Shown here in pieces: positions 1 to 12,194 of a DNA stretch of 64,000 nt; position 1 is the stretch's first letter; every line of letters starts with the position of its first letter. Under the pieces are notes generated by a model. It did not search any database. It was not told where the DNA came from and worked only from the letters and a program-made list of their open reading frames with translations. The DNA is from Ptiloglossa arizonensis. Lineage: Eukaryota > Arthropoda > Insecta > Hymenoptera > Colletidae. A program made the translations under genes and the position numbers. The stretch spans positions 62,001 through 126,000 of the forward strand of contig NW_027479028.1 of assembly GCF_051014685.1 (NCBI RefSeq), given 5' to 3'.

Positions 1-177
1 TTGAGAAGGCAAAAAATTTTTCGCAATTCTGCAGCTCCAGACGCTTAACCAGAATGGCCTAGGGAAAAAATACACATACCGTTGTAATCGGACGTGTTTC
101 TACTTTCAGATGCAACAGGAATTTTTGGGGCAGGTCAATCCGTTCGCGAGATATGGGAGTTTGAAGCTAAGAAATGG
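1..177 (+). repeat. Reference monomer (anatomy of one unit)
   Basis: First complete copy, used to number monomer positions. In order it holds: an A/T-tract block at 10-23 (A6T5 followed by CGC); CTGC(T/A)GCTCC at about 29-38; an AvrII site CCTAGG at 58-63 overlapping a HaeIII GGCC; the A-run and TACACATACC at 64-80; a variable core at 81-126; and a nearly invariant block at 131-158 containing an NruI site TCGCGA at 144-149. This particular copy carries the GCAGCTCC and CGGACGTGTTTC variants, and its twin lies 37 monomers downstream at 6550. Choice of base 1 as unit start is arbitrary for a tandem repeat. Confidence 0.95.
142..158 (+). other. CENP-B-box-like site, common form (8 of 9 core bases)
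   Basis: GTTCGCGAGATATGGGA fits the minimal CENP-B recognition pattern nTTCGnnnnAnnCGGGn at TTCG, the central A and GGG; only the first C of CGGG is T. This form is present at monomer positions 142-158 in nearly every monomer. Rare disrupted versions are GATAAGGGA (near 57140 and 60680), TTCACGAGA (55545), CCTTTCGCG (61378 and 62088) and GAGGTATGG (51655 and 53425). Whether any CENP-B-like protein binds it is unknown. Confidence 0.45.
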
Positions 178-253
178 TTGAGAAGACTACAAATTTTTCG
201 CAATTCTGCTGCTCCAAACGCGTAACCAGAATGGCCTAGGGTAAAAATACACA

Positions 254-270
254 TACCGTTGTAATCGGGC
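254..270 (+). other. Weak second CENP-B-box-like site (7 of 9)
   Basis: TACCGTTGTAATCGGGC at monomer positions 77-93 matches the CG of TTCG, the central A and the whole CGGG of the minimal box, but has AC in place of TT. It lies 65 bp before the better site in the same orientation. This stretch is among the most variable of the monomer (GTTG, GCTG, GTGG, GATG and TCTG alternatives), which argues against strong selection on it. Shown here as one example; probably chance resemblance. Confidence 0.15.
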
Positions 271-2289
271 GAGTTTCTACTTTCAGACGCTACAGGAATT
301 TTTGGGTTAGGTCAATCCGTTCGCGAGATATGGGAGTTTGAAGCCAAGAAATGGATGAGAAGGCAAAAAATTTTTCGCAATTCTGCTGCTCCAAACGCTT
401 AACCAGAATGGCCTAGGGTAAAAATACACCTACCGATGTAATCTGGCGAGTTTCTACTTTCAGACGCAACAGGAATTTTTGAGTTAGGTCAATCCGTTCG
501 CGAGATATGGGAGTTTGAAGCCAAGGAACGGTTGAGAAGGCAAAAAATTTTTCGCAATTCTGCTGCTCCAAACGCTTAACCAGAATGGCCTAGGGAAAAA
601 ATACACATACCGTTGTAATCGGGCGAGTTTCGACTTGCAGAAGCAATAGGAATTTTTGGGTTAGGTCAATCCGTTCGCGAGATATGGGAGTTTGAAGCCA
701 AGAAATGGTTGAGAAGGCAAAAAATTTTTCGCAATTCTGCTGCTCCAAACGCTTATCCAGAATGGCTTAGGGAAAAAATACACATACCGTTGTAATCGGG
801 CGAGTTTCGACTTTCAGAAGCAATAGGAATTTTTGGGTTATGTCAATCCGTTCGCGAGATATGGGAGCTTGAAGCCAAGAAATGGTTGAGAAGGCAAAAA
901 ATTTTTCGCAATTCTGCTGCTCCAAACGCTTAACCAGAATGGCCTAGGGTAAAAATACACCTACCGATGTAATCTGGCGAGTTTCTACTTTCAGACGCAA
1001 CAGGAATTTTTGAGTTAGGTCAATCCGTTCGCGAGATATGGGAGTTTGAAGCCAAGGAACGGTTGAGAAGGCAAAAAATTTTTCGCAATTCTGCAGCTCC
1101 AAACGCTTAACCAGAACGGCCTAGGGAAAAAATACACATACCGTTGTAATCGGACGAGTTTCTACTTTCAGATGCAACAGGAATTTTTGGGTCAGGTCAA
1201 TCCGTTCGCGAGATATGGGAGTTTGAAGCTAAGAAATGGTTGAGAAGACTACAAATTTTTCGCAATTCTGCTGCTCCAAACGCGTAACCAGAATGGCCTA
1301 GGGTAAAAATACACATACCGTTGTAATCGGGCGAGTTTCTACTTTCAGACGCTACAGGAATTTTTGGGTTAGGTCAATCCGTTCGCGAGATATGGGAGTT
1401 TGAAGCCAAGAAATGGATGAGAAGGCAAAAAATTTTTCGCAATTCTGCTGCTCCAAACGCTTAACCAGAATGGCCTAGGGTAAAAATACACCTACCGCTG
1501 TAATCGGGCGAGTTTCTGCTTTCAGACGCAACAGGAATTTTTGAGTTAGGTCAATCCGTTCGCGAGATATGGGAGTTTGAAGCCAAGGAACGGTTGAGAA
1601 GGCAAAAAATTTTTCGCAATTCTGCTGCTCCAAACGCTTAACCAGAATGGCCTAGGGAAAAAATACACATACCGTTGTAATCGGCCGAGTTTCTGCTTTC
1701 AGATGCAACAGGAATTTTTGGGTTAGGTCAATCCGTTCGCGAGATATGGAAGTTTGAAGCTAAGAAATGGTTGAGAAGGCAAAAAATTTTTCGCAATTCT
1801 GCTGCTCCAAACGCTTAACCAGAATGGCCTAGGGTAAAAATACACCTACCGATGAAATCTGGCGAGTTTCTACTTTCAGACGCAACAGGAATTTTTGAGT
1901 TAGGTCAATCCGTTCGCGAGATATGGGAGTTTGAAGCCAAGGAATGGTTGAGAAGGCAAAAAATTTTGCGCAATTCTGCTGCTCCAAACGCTTAACAAGA
2001 ATGGCCTAGGGTAAAAATACACCTACCGCTGTAATCGGGCGAGTTTCTACTTTCAGACGCAACAGGAATTTTTGAGTTAGGTCAATCCGTTCGCGAGATA
2101 TGGGAGTTTGAAGCCAAGGAACGGTTGAGAAGGCAAAAAATTTTTCGCAATTCTGCTGCTCCAAACGCTTAACCAGAATGGCCTAGGGAAAAAATACACA
2201 TACCGTGGTTATCGGGCGAGTTTCTACTTTCAGATGCAATAGGAATTTTTGGGTCAGGTCAATCCGTTCGCGAGATATGGGAGTTTGAA

Positions 2290-4582
2290 GCTAAGAAATG
2301 GTTGAGAAGACAACAAATTTTTCGCAATTCTGCTGCTCCAAACGCTTAACCAGAATAGCCTAGGGAAAAAATACACATACCTCTGTAATCGGGCGAGTTT
2401 CTACTTTCAGATGCAATTGGAATTTTTGGGTTAGGTCAATCCGTTCGCGAGATATGGGAGTTTGAAGCCAAGAAATGGTTGAGAAGGCAAAAAATTTTTC
2501 GCAATTCTGCTGCTCCAAACGCTTAACCAGAATGGCCTAGGGTAAAAATACACCTACCGCTGTAATCGGGCGAGTTTCTACTTTCAGACGCAACAGGAAT
2601 TTTTGAGTTAGGTCAATCCGTTCGCGAGATATGGGAGTTTGAAGCCAAGGAACGGTTGAGAAGGCAAAAAATTTTTCGCAATTCTGCTGCTCCAAACGCT
2701 TAACCAGAATGTCCTAGGGAAAAAATACACATACCGTGGTAATCGGGCGAGTTTCTACTTTCAGATGCAATAGGAATTTTTGGGTCAGGTCAATCCGTTC
2801 GCGAGATATGGGAGTTTGAAGCTAAGAAATGGTTGAGAAGACAACAAATTTTTCGCACTTCTGCTGCTCCAAACGCGTAACCAGAATGGCCTAGGGTAAA
2901 AATACACATACCGTTGTAATCGGGCGAGTTTCTACTTTCAGACGCTACAGGAATTTTTGGGTTAGGTCAATCCGTTCGCGAGATATGGGAGTTTGAAGCC
3001 AAGAAATGGTTGAGAAGGCAAAAAATTTTTCGCAATTCTGCTGCTCCAAACGCTTATCCAGAATGGCTTAGGGAAAAAATACACATACCGTTGTAATCGG
3101 GCGAGTTTCGACTTTCAGAAGCAATAGGAATTTTTGGGTTATGTCAATCCGTTCGCGAGATATGGGAGCTTGAAGCCAAGAAATGGTTGAGAAGGCAAAA
3201 AATTTTTCGCAATTCTGCTGCTCCAAACGCTTAACCAGAATGGCCTAGGGTAAAAATACACCTACCGATGTAATCTGGCGAGTTTCTACTTTCAGACGCA
3301 ACAGGAATTTTTGAGTTAGGTCAATCCGTTCGCGAGATATGGGAGTTTGAAGCCAAGGAACGGTTGAGAAGGCAAAAAATTTTTCGCAATTCTGCAGCTC
3401 CAGACGCTTAACCAGAATGGCCTAGGGAAAAAATACACATACCGTTGTAATCGGACGAGTTTCTACTTTCAGATGCAACAGGAATTTTTGGGTCAGGTCA
3501 ATCCGTTCGCGAGATATGGGTGTTTGAAGCTAAGAAATGGTTGAGAAGACTACAAATTTTTCGCAATTCTGCTGCTCCAAACGCGTAACCAGAATGGCCT
3601 AGGGTAAAAATACACATACCGTTGTAATCGGGCGAGTTTCTACTTTCAGACGCTACAGGAATTTTTGGGTTAGGTCAATCCGTTCGCGAGATATGGGAGT
3701 TTGAAGCCAAGAAATGAATGAGAAGGCAAAAAATTTTTCGCAATTCTGCTGCTCCAAACGCTTAACCAGAATGGCCTAGGGTAAAAATACACCTACCGAT
3801 GTAATCTGGCGAGTTTCTACTTTCAGACGCAACAGGAATTTTTGAGTTAGGTCAATCCGTTCGCGAGATATGGGAGTTTGAAGCCAAGGAACGGTTGAGA
3901 AGGCAAAAAATTTTTCGCAATTCTGCTGCTCCAAACGCTTAACCAGAATGGCCTAGGGAAAAAATACACATACCGTTGTAATCGGGCGAGTTTCGACTTG
4001 CAGAAGCAATAGGAATTTTTGGGTTAGGTCAATCCGTTCGCGAGATATGGGAGTTTGAAGCCAAGAAATGGTTGAGAAGGCAAAAAATTTTTCGCAATTC
4101 TGCTGCTCCAAACGCTTATCCAGAATGGCTTAGGGAAAAAATACACATATCGTTGTAATCGGCCGAGTTTCTGCTTTCAGATGCAACAGGAATTTTTGGG
4201 TTAGGTCAATCCGTTCGCGAGATATGGAAGTTTGAAGCTAAGAAATGGTTGAGAAGACAACAACTTTTTCGCACTTCTGCTGCTCCAAACGCTTAACCAG
4301 AATGGCCTAGGGAAAAAATACACATACCGTTGTAATCGGGCGAGTTTGGACTTGCAGAAGCAATAGGAATTTTTGGGTTAGGTCAATCCGTTCGCGAGAT
4401 ATGGGAGTTTGAAGCCAAGAAATGGTTGAGAAGGCAAAAAATTTTTCGCAATTCTGCTGCTCCAAACGCTTATCCAGAATGGCTTAGGGAAAAAATACAC
4501 ATACCGTTGTAATCGGGCGAGTTTCGACTTTCAGAAGCAATAGGAATTTTTGGGTTATGTCAATCCGTTCGCGAGATATGGG
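2290..4582 (+). repeat. Duplicated block, twin at 8485-10777 (35 monomers apart)
   Basis: Continuation of the previous pair with offset reduced by exactly 354 bp. Shared rare variants include AGAATAGCC (2351), AGAATGTCC, GAAATGAATGAG (3713) and GAGTTTGGACTTGCAG (4341). Differences are few, for example ATGGGTGTTTG at 3518 against ATGGGAGTTTG in the twin. Confidence 0.85.
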
Positions 4583-4805
4583 AGTTTGAAGCTAAGAAAT
4601 GGTTGAGAAGACAACAACTTTTTCGCAATTCTGCTGCTCCAAACGCTTAACCAGAATGGCCTAGGGAAAAAATACACATATCGTTGTAATCGGCCGAGTT
4701 TCTGCTTTCAGATGCAACAGGAATTTTTGGGTTAGGTCAATCCGTTCGCGAGATATGGAAGTTTGAAGCTAAGAAATGGTTGAGAAGACAACAACTTTTT
4801 CGCAC

Positions 4806-6588
4806 TTCTGCTGCTCCAAACGCTTAACCAGAATGGCCTAGGGAAAAAATACACATACCGTGGTTATCGGGCGAGTTTCTACTTTCAGATGCAATAGGAA
4901 TTTTTGGGTCAGGTCAATCCGTTCGCGAGATATGGGAGTTTGAAGCTAAGAAATGGTTGAGAAGACAACAAATTTTTCGCACTTCTGCTGCTCCAAACGC
5001 TTAACCAGAATGGCCTAGGGAAAAAATACACATACCTCTGTAATCGGGCGAGTTTCTACTTTCAGATGCAATTGGAATTTTTGGGTTAGGTCAATCCGTT
5101 CGCGAGATATGGGAGTTTGAAGCCAAGAAATGGTTGAGAAGGCAAAAAATTTTTCGCAATTCTGCTGCTCCAAACGCTTAACCAGAATGGCCTAGGGTAA
5201 AAATACACCTACCGCTGTAATCGGGCGAGTTTCTACTTTCAGACGCAACAGGAATTTTTGAGTTAGGTCAATCCGTTCGCGAGATATGGGAGTTTGAAGC
5301 CAAGGAACGGTTGAGAAGGCAAAAAATTTTTCGCAATTCTGCTGCTCCAAACGCTTAACCAGAATGTCCTAGGGAAAAAATACACATACCGTGGTAATCG
5401 GGCGAGTTTCTACTTTCAGATGCAATAGGAATTTTTGGGTCAGGTCAATCCGTTCGCGAGATATGGGAGTTTGAATCTAAGAAATGGTTGAGAAGACAAC
5501 AAATTTTTCGCACTTCTGCTGCTCCAAACGCGTAACCAGAATGGCCTAGGGTAAAAATACACATACCGTTGTAATCGGGCGAGTTTCTACTTTCAGACGC
5601 TACAGGAATTTTTGGGTTAGGTCAATCCGTTCGCGAGATATGGGAGTTTGAAGCCAAGAAATGGTTGAGAAGGCAAAAAATTTTTCGCAATTCTGCTGCT
5701 CCAAACGCTTAACCAGAATGGCCTAGGGTAAAAATACACCTACCGCTGTAATCGTGCGAGTTTCTGCTTTCAGACGCAAAAGGAATTTTTGAGTTAGGTC
5801 AATCCGTTCGCGAGATATGGGAGTTTGAATCCAAGGAACGGTTGAGAAGGCAAAAAATTTTTCGCAATTCTGCTGCTCCAAACGCTTAACCAGAATGGCC
5901 TAGGGAAAAAATACACATATCGTTGTAATCGGCCGAGTTTCTGCTTTCAGATGCAACAGGAATTTTTGGGTTAGGTCAATCCGTTCGCGAGATATGGAAG
6001 TTTGAAGCTAAGAAATGGTTGAGAAGACAACAACTTTTTCGCACTTCTGCTGCTCCAAACGCTTAACCAGAATGGCCTGGGGAAAAAATACACATACCGT
6101 TGTAATCGGGCGAGTTTCGACTTGCAGAAGCAATAGGAATTTTTGGGTTAGGTCAATCCGTTCGCGAGATATGGGAGTTTGAAGCCAAGAAATGGTTGAG
6201 AAGGCAAAAAATTTTTCGCAATTCTGCTGCTCCAAACGCTTATCCAGAATGGCTTAGGGAAAAAATACACATACCGTTGTAATCGGGCGAGTTTCGACTT
6301 TCAGAAGCAATAGGAATTTTTGGGTTATGTCAATCCGTTCGCGAGATATGGGAGCTTGAAGCCAAGAAATGGTTGAGAAGGCAAAAAATTTTTCGCAATT
6401 CTGCTGCTCCAAACGCTTAACCAGAATGGCCTAGGGTAAAAATACACCTACCGATGTAATCTGGCGAGTTTCTACTTTCAGACGCAACAGGAATTTTTGA
6501 GTTAGGTCAATCCGTTCGCGAGATATGGGAGTTTGAAGCCAAGGAACGGTTGAGAAGGCAAAAAATTTTTCGCAATTCTGCAGCTCCA
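4806..6588 (+). repeat. Duplicated block, twin at 20381-22163 (88 monomers apart)
   Basis: Offset 15575 bp, i.e. 88 x 177 minus the one base deleted near 16703. Shared markers are GTGGTTATCGGG, ACCTCTGTAATC, ATCGTGCGAG and GGCCTGGGGAAAA. Substitutions private to this copy are GAATCTAAG (5475), GCAAAAGG (5779) and GAATCCAAGG (5829). A third copy lies 84 monomers beyond the twin, around 35.3-37.0 kb. Confidence 0.85.
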
Positions 6589-9179
6589 GACGCTTAACCA
6601 GAATGGCCTAGGGAAAAAATACACATACCGTTGTAATCGGACGTGTTTCTACTTTCAGATGCAACAGGAATTTTTGGGGCAGGTCAATCCGTTCGCGAGA
6701 TATGGGAGTTTGAAGCTAAGAAATGGTTGAGAAGACTACAAATTTTTCGCAATTCTGCTGCTCCAAACGCGTAACCAGAATGGCCTAGGGTAAAAATACA
6801 CATACCGTTGTAATCGGGCGAGTTTCTACTTTCAGACGCTACAGGAATTTTTGGGTTAGGTCAATCCGTTCGCGAGATATGGGAGTTTGAAGCCAAGAAA
6901 TGGATGAGAAGGCAAAAAATTTTTCGCAATTCTGCTGCTCCAAACGCTTAACCAGAATGGCCTAGGGTAAAAATACACCTACCGATGTAATCTGGCGAGT
7001 TTCTACTTTCAGACGCAACAGGAATTTTTGAGTTAGGTCAATCCGTTCGCGAGATATGGGAGTTTGAAGCCAAGGAACGGTTGAGAAGGCAAAAAATTTT
7101 TCGCAATTCTGCTGCTCCAAACGCTTAACCAGAATGGCCTAGGGAAAAAATACACATACCGTTGTAATCGGGCGAGTTTCGACTTGCAGAAGCAATAGGA
7201 ATTTTTGGGTTAGGTCAATCCGTTCGCGAGATATGGGAGTTTGAAGCCAAGAAATGGTTGAGAAGGCAAAAAATTTTTCGCAATTCTGCTGCTCCAAACG
7301 CTTATCCAGAATGGCTTAGGGAAAAAATACACATACCGTTGTAATCGGGCGAGTTTCGACTTTCAGAAGCAATAGGAATTTTTGGGTTATGTCAATCCGT
7401 TCGCGAGATATGGGAGCTTGAAGCCAAGAAATGGTTGAGAAGGCAAAAAATTTTTCGCAATTCTGCTGCTCCAAACGCTTAACCAGAATGGCCTAGGGTA
7501 AAAATACACCTACCGATGTAATCTGGCGAGTTTCTACTTTCAGACGCAACAGGAATTTTTGAGTTAGGTCAATCCGTTCGCGAGATATGGGAGTTTGAAG
7601 CCAAGGAACGGTTGAGAAGGCAAAAAATTTTTCGCAATTCTGCAGCTCCAAACGCTTAACCAGAACGGCCTAGGGAAAAAATACACATACCGTTGTAATC
7701 GGACGAGTTTCTACTTTCAGATGCAACAGGAATTTTTGGGTCAGGTCAATCCGTTCGCGAGATATGGGAGTTTGAAGCTAAGAAATGGTTGAGAAGACTA
7801 CAAATTTTTCGCAATTCTGCTGCTCCAAACGCGTAACCAGAATGGCCTAGGGTAAAAATACACATACCGTTGTAATCGGGCGAGTTTCTACTTTCAGACG
7901 CTACAGGAATTTTTGGGTTAGGTCAATCCGTTCGCGAGATATGGGAGTTTGAAGCCAAGAAATGGATGAGAAGGCAAAAAATTTTTCGCAATTCTGCTGC
8001 TCCAAACGCTTAACCAGAATGGCCTAGGGTAAAAATACACCTACCGCTGTAATCGGGCGAGTTTCTGCTTTCAGACGCAACAGGAATTTTTGAGTTAGGT
8101 CAATCCGTTCGCGAGATATGGGAGTTTGAAGCCAAGGAACGGTTGAGAAGGCAAAAAATTTTTCGCAATTCTGCTGCTCCAAACGCTTAACCAGAATGGC
8201 CTAGGGAAAAAATACACATACCGTTGTAATCGGCCGAGTTTCTGCTTTCAGATGCAACAGGAATTTTTGGGTTAGGTCAATCCGTTCGCGAGATATGGAA
8301 GTTTGAAGCTAAGAAATGGTTGAGAAGGCAAAAAATTTTTCGCAATTCTGCTGCTCCAAACGCTTAACCAGAATGGCCTAGGGTAAAAATACACCTACCG
8401 ATGAAATCTGGCGAGTTTCTACTTTCAGACGCAACAGGAATTTTTGAGTTAGGTCAATCCGTTCGCGAGATATGGGAGTTTGAAGCTAAGAAATGGTTGA
8501 GAAGACAACAAATTTTTCGCAATTCTGCTGCTCCAAACGCTTAACCAGAATAGCCTAGGGAAAAAATACACATACCTCTGTAATCGGGCGAGTTTCTACT
8601 TTCAGATGCAATTGGAATTTTTGGGTTAGGTCAATCCGTTCGCGAGATATGGGAGTTTGAAGCCAAGAAATGGTTGAGAAGGCAAAAAATTTTTCGCAAT
8701 TCTGCTGCTCCAAACGCTTAACCAGAATGGCCTAGGGTAAAAATACACCTACCGCTGTAATCGGGCGAGTTTCTACTTTCAGACGCAACAGGAATTTTTG
8801 AGTTAGGTCAATCCGTTCGCGAGATATGGGAGTTTGAAGCCAAGGAACGGTTGAGAAGGCAAAAAATTTTTCGCAATTCTGCTGCTCCAAACGCTTAACC
8901 AGAATGTCCTAGGGAAAAAATACACATACCGTGGTAATCGGGCGAGTTTCTACTTTCAGATGCAATAGGAATTTTTGGGTCAGGTCAATCCGTTCGCGAG
9001 ATATGGGAGTTTGAAGCTAAGAAATGGTTGAGAAGACAACAAATTTTTCGCACTTCTGCTGCTCCAAACGCGTAACCAGAATGGCCTAGGGTAAAAATAC
9101 ACATACCGTTGTAATCGGGCGAGTTTCTACTTTCAGACGCTACAGGAATTTTTGGGTTAGGTCAATCCGTTCGCGAGAT

Positions 9180-11330
9180 ATGGGAGTTTGAAGCCAAGAA
9201 ATGGTTGAGAAGGCAAAAAATTTTTCGCAATTCTGCTGCTCCAAACGCTTATCCAGAATGGCTTAGGGAAAAAATACACATACCGTTGTAATCGGGCGAG
9301 TTTCGACTTTCAGAAGCAATAGGAATTTTTGGGTTATGTCAATCCGTTCGCGAGATATGGGAGCTTGAAGCCAAGAAATGGTTGAGAAGGCAAAAAATTT
9401 TTCGCAATTCTGCTGCTCCAAACGCTTAACCAGAATGGCCTAGGGTAAAAATACACCTACCGATGTAATCTGGCGAGTTTCTACTTTCAGACGCAACAGG
9501 AATTTTTGAGTTAGGTCAATCCGTTCGCGAGATATGGGAGTTTGAAGCCAAGGAACGGTTGAGAAGGCAAAAAATTTTTCGCAATTCTGCAGCTCCAGAC
9601 GCTTAACCAGAATGGCCTAGGGAAAAAATACACATACCGTTGTAATCGGACGAGTTTCTACTTTCAGATGCAACAGGAATTTTTGGGTCAGGTCAATCCG
9701 TTCGCGAGATATGGGAGTTTGAAGCTAAGAAATGGTTGAGAAGACTACAAATTTTTCGCAATTCTGCTGCTCCAAACGCGTAACCAGAATGGCCTAGGGT
9801 AAAAATACACATACCGTTGTAATCGGGCGAGTTTCTACTTTCAGACGCTACAGGAATTTTTGGGTTAGGTCAATCCGTTCGCGAGATATGGGAGTTTGAA
9901 GCCAAGAAATGAATGAGAAGGCAAAAAATTTTTCGCAATTCTGCTGCTCCAAACGCTTAACCAGAATGGCCTAGGGTAAAAATACACCTACCGATGTAAT
10001 CTGGCGAGTTTCTACTTTCAGACGCAACAGGAATTTTTGAGTTAGGTCAATCCGTTCGCGAGATATGGGAGTTTGAAGCCAAGGAACGGTTGAGAAGGCA
10101 AAAAATTTTTCGCAATTCTGCTGCTCCAAACGCTTAACCAGAATGGCCTAGGGAAAAAATACACATACCGTTGTAATCGGGCGAGTTTCGACTTGCAGAA
10201 GCAATAGGAATTTTTGGGTTAGGTCAATCCGTTCGCGAGATATGGGAGTTTGAAGCCAAGAAATGGTTGAGAAGGCAAAAAATTTTTCGCAATTCTGCTG
10301 CTCCAAACGCTTATCCAGAATGGCTTAGGGAAAAAATACACATATCGTTGTAATCGGCCGAGTTTCTGCTTTCAGATGCAACAGGAATTTTTGGGTTAGG
10401 TCAATCCGTTCGCGAGATATGGAAGTTTGAAGCTAAGAAATGGTTGAGAAGACAACAACTTTTTCGCACTTCTGCTGCTCCAAACGCTTAACCAGAATGG
10501 CCTAGGGAAAAAATACACATACCGTTGTAATCGGGCGAGTTTGGACTTGCAGAAGCAATAGGAATTTTTGGGTTAGGTCAATCCGTTCGCGAGATATGGG
10601 AGTTTGAAGCCAAGAAATGGTTGAGAAGGCAAAAAATTTTTCGCAATTCTGCTGCTCCAAACGCTTATCCAGAATGGCTTAGGGAAAAAATACACATACC
10701 GTTGTAATCGGGCGAGTTTCGACTTTCAGAAGCAATAGGAATTTTTGGGTTATGTCAATCCGTTCGCGAGATATGGGAGCTTGAAGCCAAGAAATGGTTG
10801 AGAAGGCAAAAAATTTTTCGCAATTCTGCTGCTCCAAACGCTTAACCAGAATGGCCTAGGGTAAAAATACACCTACCGATGTAATCTGGCGAGTTTCTAC
10901 TTTCAGACGCAACAGGAATTTTTGAGTTAGGTCAATCCGTTCGCGAGATATGGGAGTTTGAAGCCAAGGAACGGTTGAGAAGGCAAAAAATTTTTCGCAA
11001 TTCTGCAGCTCCAAACGCTTAACCAGAATGGCCTAGGGAAAAAATACACATACCGTTGTAATCGGACGAGTTTCTACTTTCAGATGCAACAGGAATTTTT
11101 GGGTCAGGTCAATCCGTTCGCGAGATATGGGAGTTTGAAGCTAAGAAATGGTTGAGAAGACTACAAATTTTTCGCAATTCTGCTGCTCCAAACGCGTAAC
11201 CAGAATGGCCTAGGGTAAAAATACACATACCGTTGTAATCGGGCGAGTTTCTACTTTGAGACGCTACAGGAATTTTTGGGTTAGGTCAATCCGTTCGCGA
11301 GATATGGGAGTTTGAAGCCAAGAAATGGAT
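9180..11330 (+). repeat. Duplicated block, twin at 39799-41949 (173 monomers apart)
   Basis: The GCAGCTCCAGACG monomer at 9588, GAATGAGA at 9911 and ATATCGTTGTAATCGGCC at 10343 recur at a constant 30619 bp. The twin lacks two monomers at its right edge and then continues as 41941-43827. Single differences include GAATGAGAGGG in the twin against GAATGAGAAGG here. Confidence 0.8.
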
Positions 11331-12177
11331 GAGAAGGCAAAAAATTTTTCGCAATTCTGCTGCTCCAAACGCTTAACCAGAATGGCCTAGGGTAAAAATA
11401 CACCTACCGCTGTAATCGGGCGAGTTTCTGCTTTCAGACGCAACAGGAATTTTTGAGTTAGGTCAATCCGTTCGCGAGATATGGGAGTTTGAAGCCAAGG
11501 AACGGTTGAGAAGGCAAAAAATTTTTCGCAATTCTGCTGCTCCAAACGCTTAACCAGAATGGCCTAGGGAAAAAATACACATACCGTTGTAATCGGCCGA
11601 GTTTCTGCTTTCAGATGCAACAGGAATTTTTGGGTTAGGTCAATCCGTTCGCGAGATATGGAAGTTTGAAGCTAAGAAATGGTTGAGAAGGCAAAAAATT
11701 TTTCGCAATTCTGCTGCTCCAAACGCTTAACCAGAATGGCCTAGGGTAAAAATACACCTACCGATGAAATCTGGCGAGTTTCTACTTTCAGACGCAACAG
11801 GAATTTTTGAGTTAGGTCAATCCGTTCGCGAGATATGGGAGTTTGAAGCCAAGGAACGGTTGAGAAGGAAAAAAATTTTTCGCAATTCTGCTGCTCCAAA
11901 CGCTTAACCAGAATGGCCTAGGGAAAAAATACACATACCGTTGTAATCGGACGAGTTTCTACTTTCAGATGCAACAGGAATTTTTGGGTCAGGTCAATCC
12001 GTTCGCGAGATATGGGAGTTTGAAGCTAAGAAATGGTTGAGAAGACAACAAATTTTTCGCACTTCTGCTGCTCCAAACGCTTAACCAGAATGGCCTAGGG
12101 TAAAAATACACATACCGCTGTAATCGGGCGAGTTTCTACTTTCAGACGCAACAGGAATTTTTGAGTTAGGTCAATCC

Positions 12178-12194
12178 GTTCGCGAGATACGGGA
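12178..12194 (+). other. Exact minimal CENP-B box motif, copy 1
   Basis: GTTCGCGAGATACGGGA matches nTTCGnnnnAnnCGGGn at all nine fixed bases. It is followed by GTTTGACGCTAAG. It is the counterpart of the site at 42443 in the block pair 11676-13562 / 41941-43827. Confidence 0.6.

Larger units (their letters stand above)
1..1938 (+). repeat. Duplicated block, twin at 6550-8487 (37 monomers apart)
   Basis: Private variants including CGGACGTGTTTC, TTTTTGGGGCAGG, AGAACGGCC and GATGAAATCTGG occur in the same order in both copies with constant offset 6549 bp. The match stops inside GAAGCCAAGGAATGG (here) versus GAAGCTAAGAAATGG (twin). The twin then resumes two monomers further on, consistent with unequal exchange. 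Confidence 0.85.

Noticed and set aside
121..137. Telomere-like TTTTTGGGTTAGG and TTTGGTTTAGG strings in each monomer
   Set aside because: Only about one telomeric repeat unit is present and it is never tandem within the monomer, so resemblance to TTAGGG or TTTAGGG arrays is too short to mean anything.
139..151. RNA polymerase III B-box-like CCGTTCGCGAG
   Set aside because: It shares only GTTCG with the tRNA B-box pattern GGTTCGANTCC and lacks the following A and CC. No A box stands at a suitable distance and no tRNA fold is visible.
1..177. Derivation of the monomer from two half-units
   Set aside because: AATTTTT occurs twice per monomer (about 15-21 and 119-126) but the flanks do not align, so I see no convincing internal duplication.
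1..177. Identity with a well-known satellite (human alpha, mouse minor, Arabidopsis 178-bp, rice CentO, soybean CentGm, Drosophila 1.688)
   Set aside because: Apart from the box-like site I see no resemblance to the consensus of any of these, so no family name or species is assigned.
6008..6235. Minus-strand 75-codon open frames (also at 12557, 13796, 14858, 16981, 18397, 21583, 25300, 26362, 28839, 30432, 31848, 33264, 36450, 42822, 58575 and 60874)
   Set aside because: They start at TTG, lie in identical monomer positions, span more than one satellite unit and end at the TAG of GCTAAG monomers. There is no promoter, no splice or translation signal and no recognisable domain. They are periodic by-products of a 177-bp repeat.
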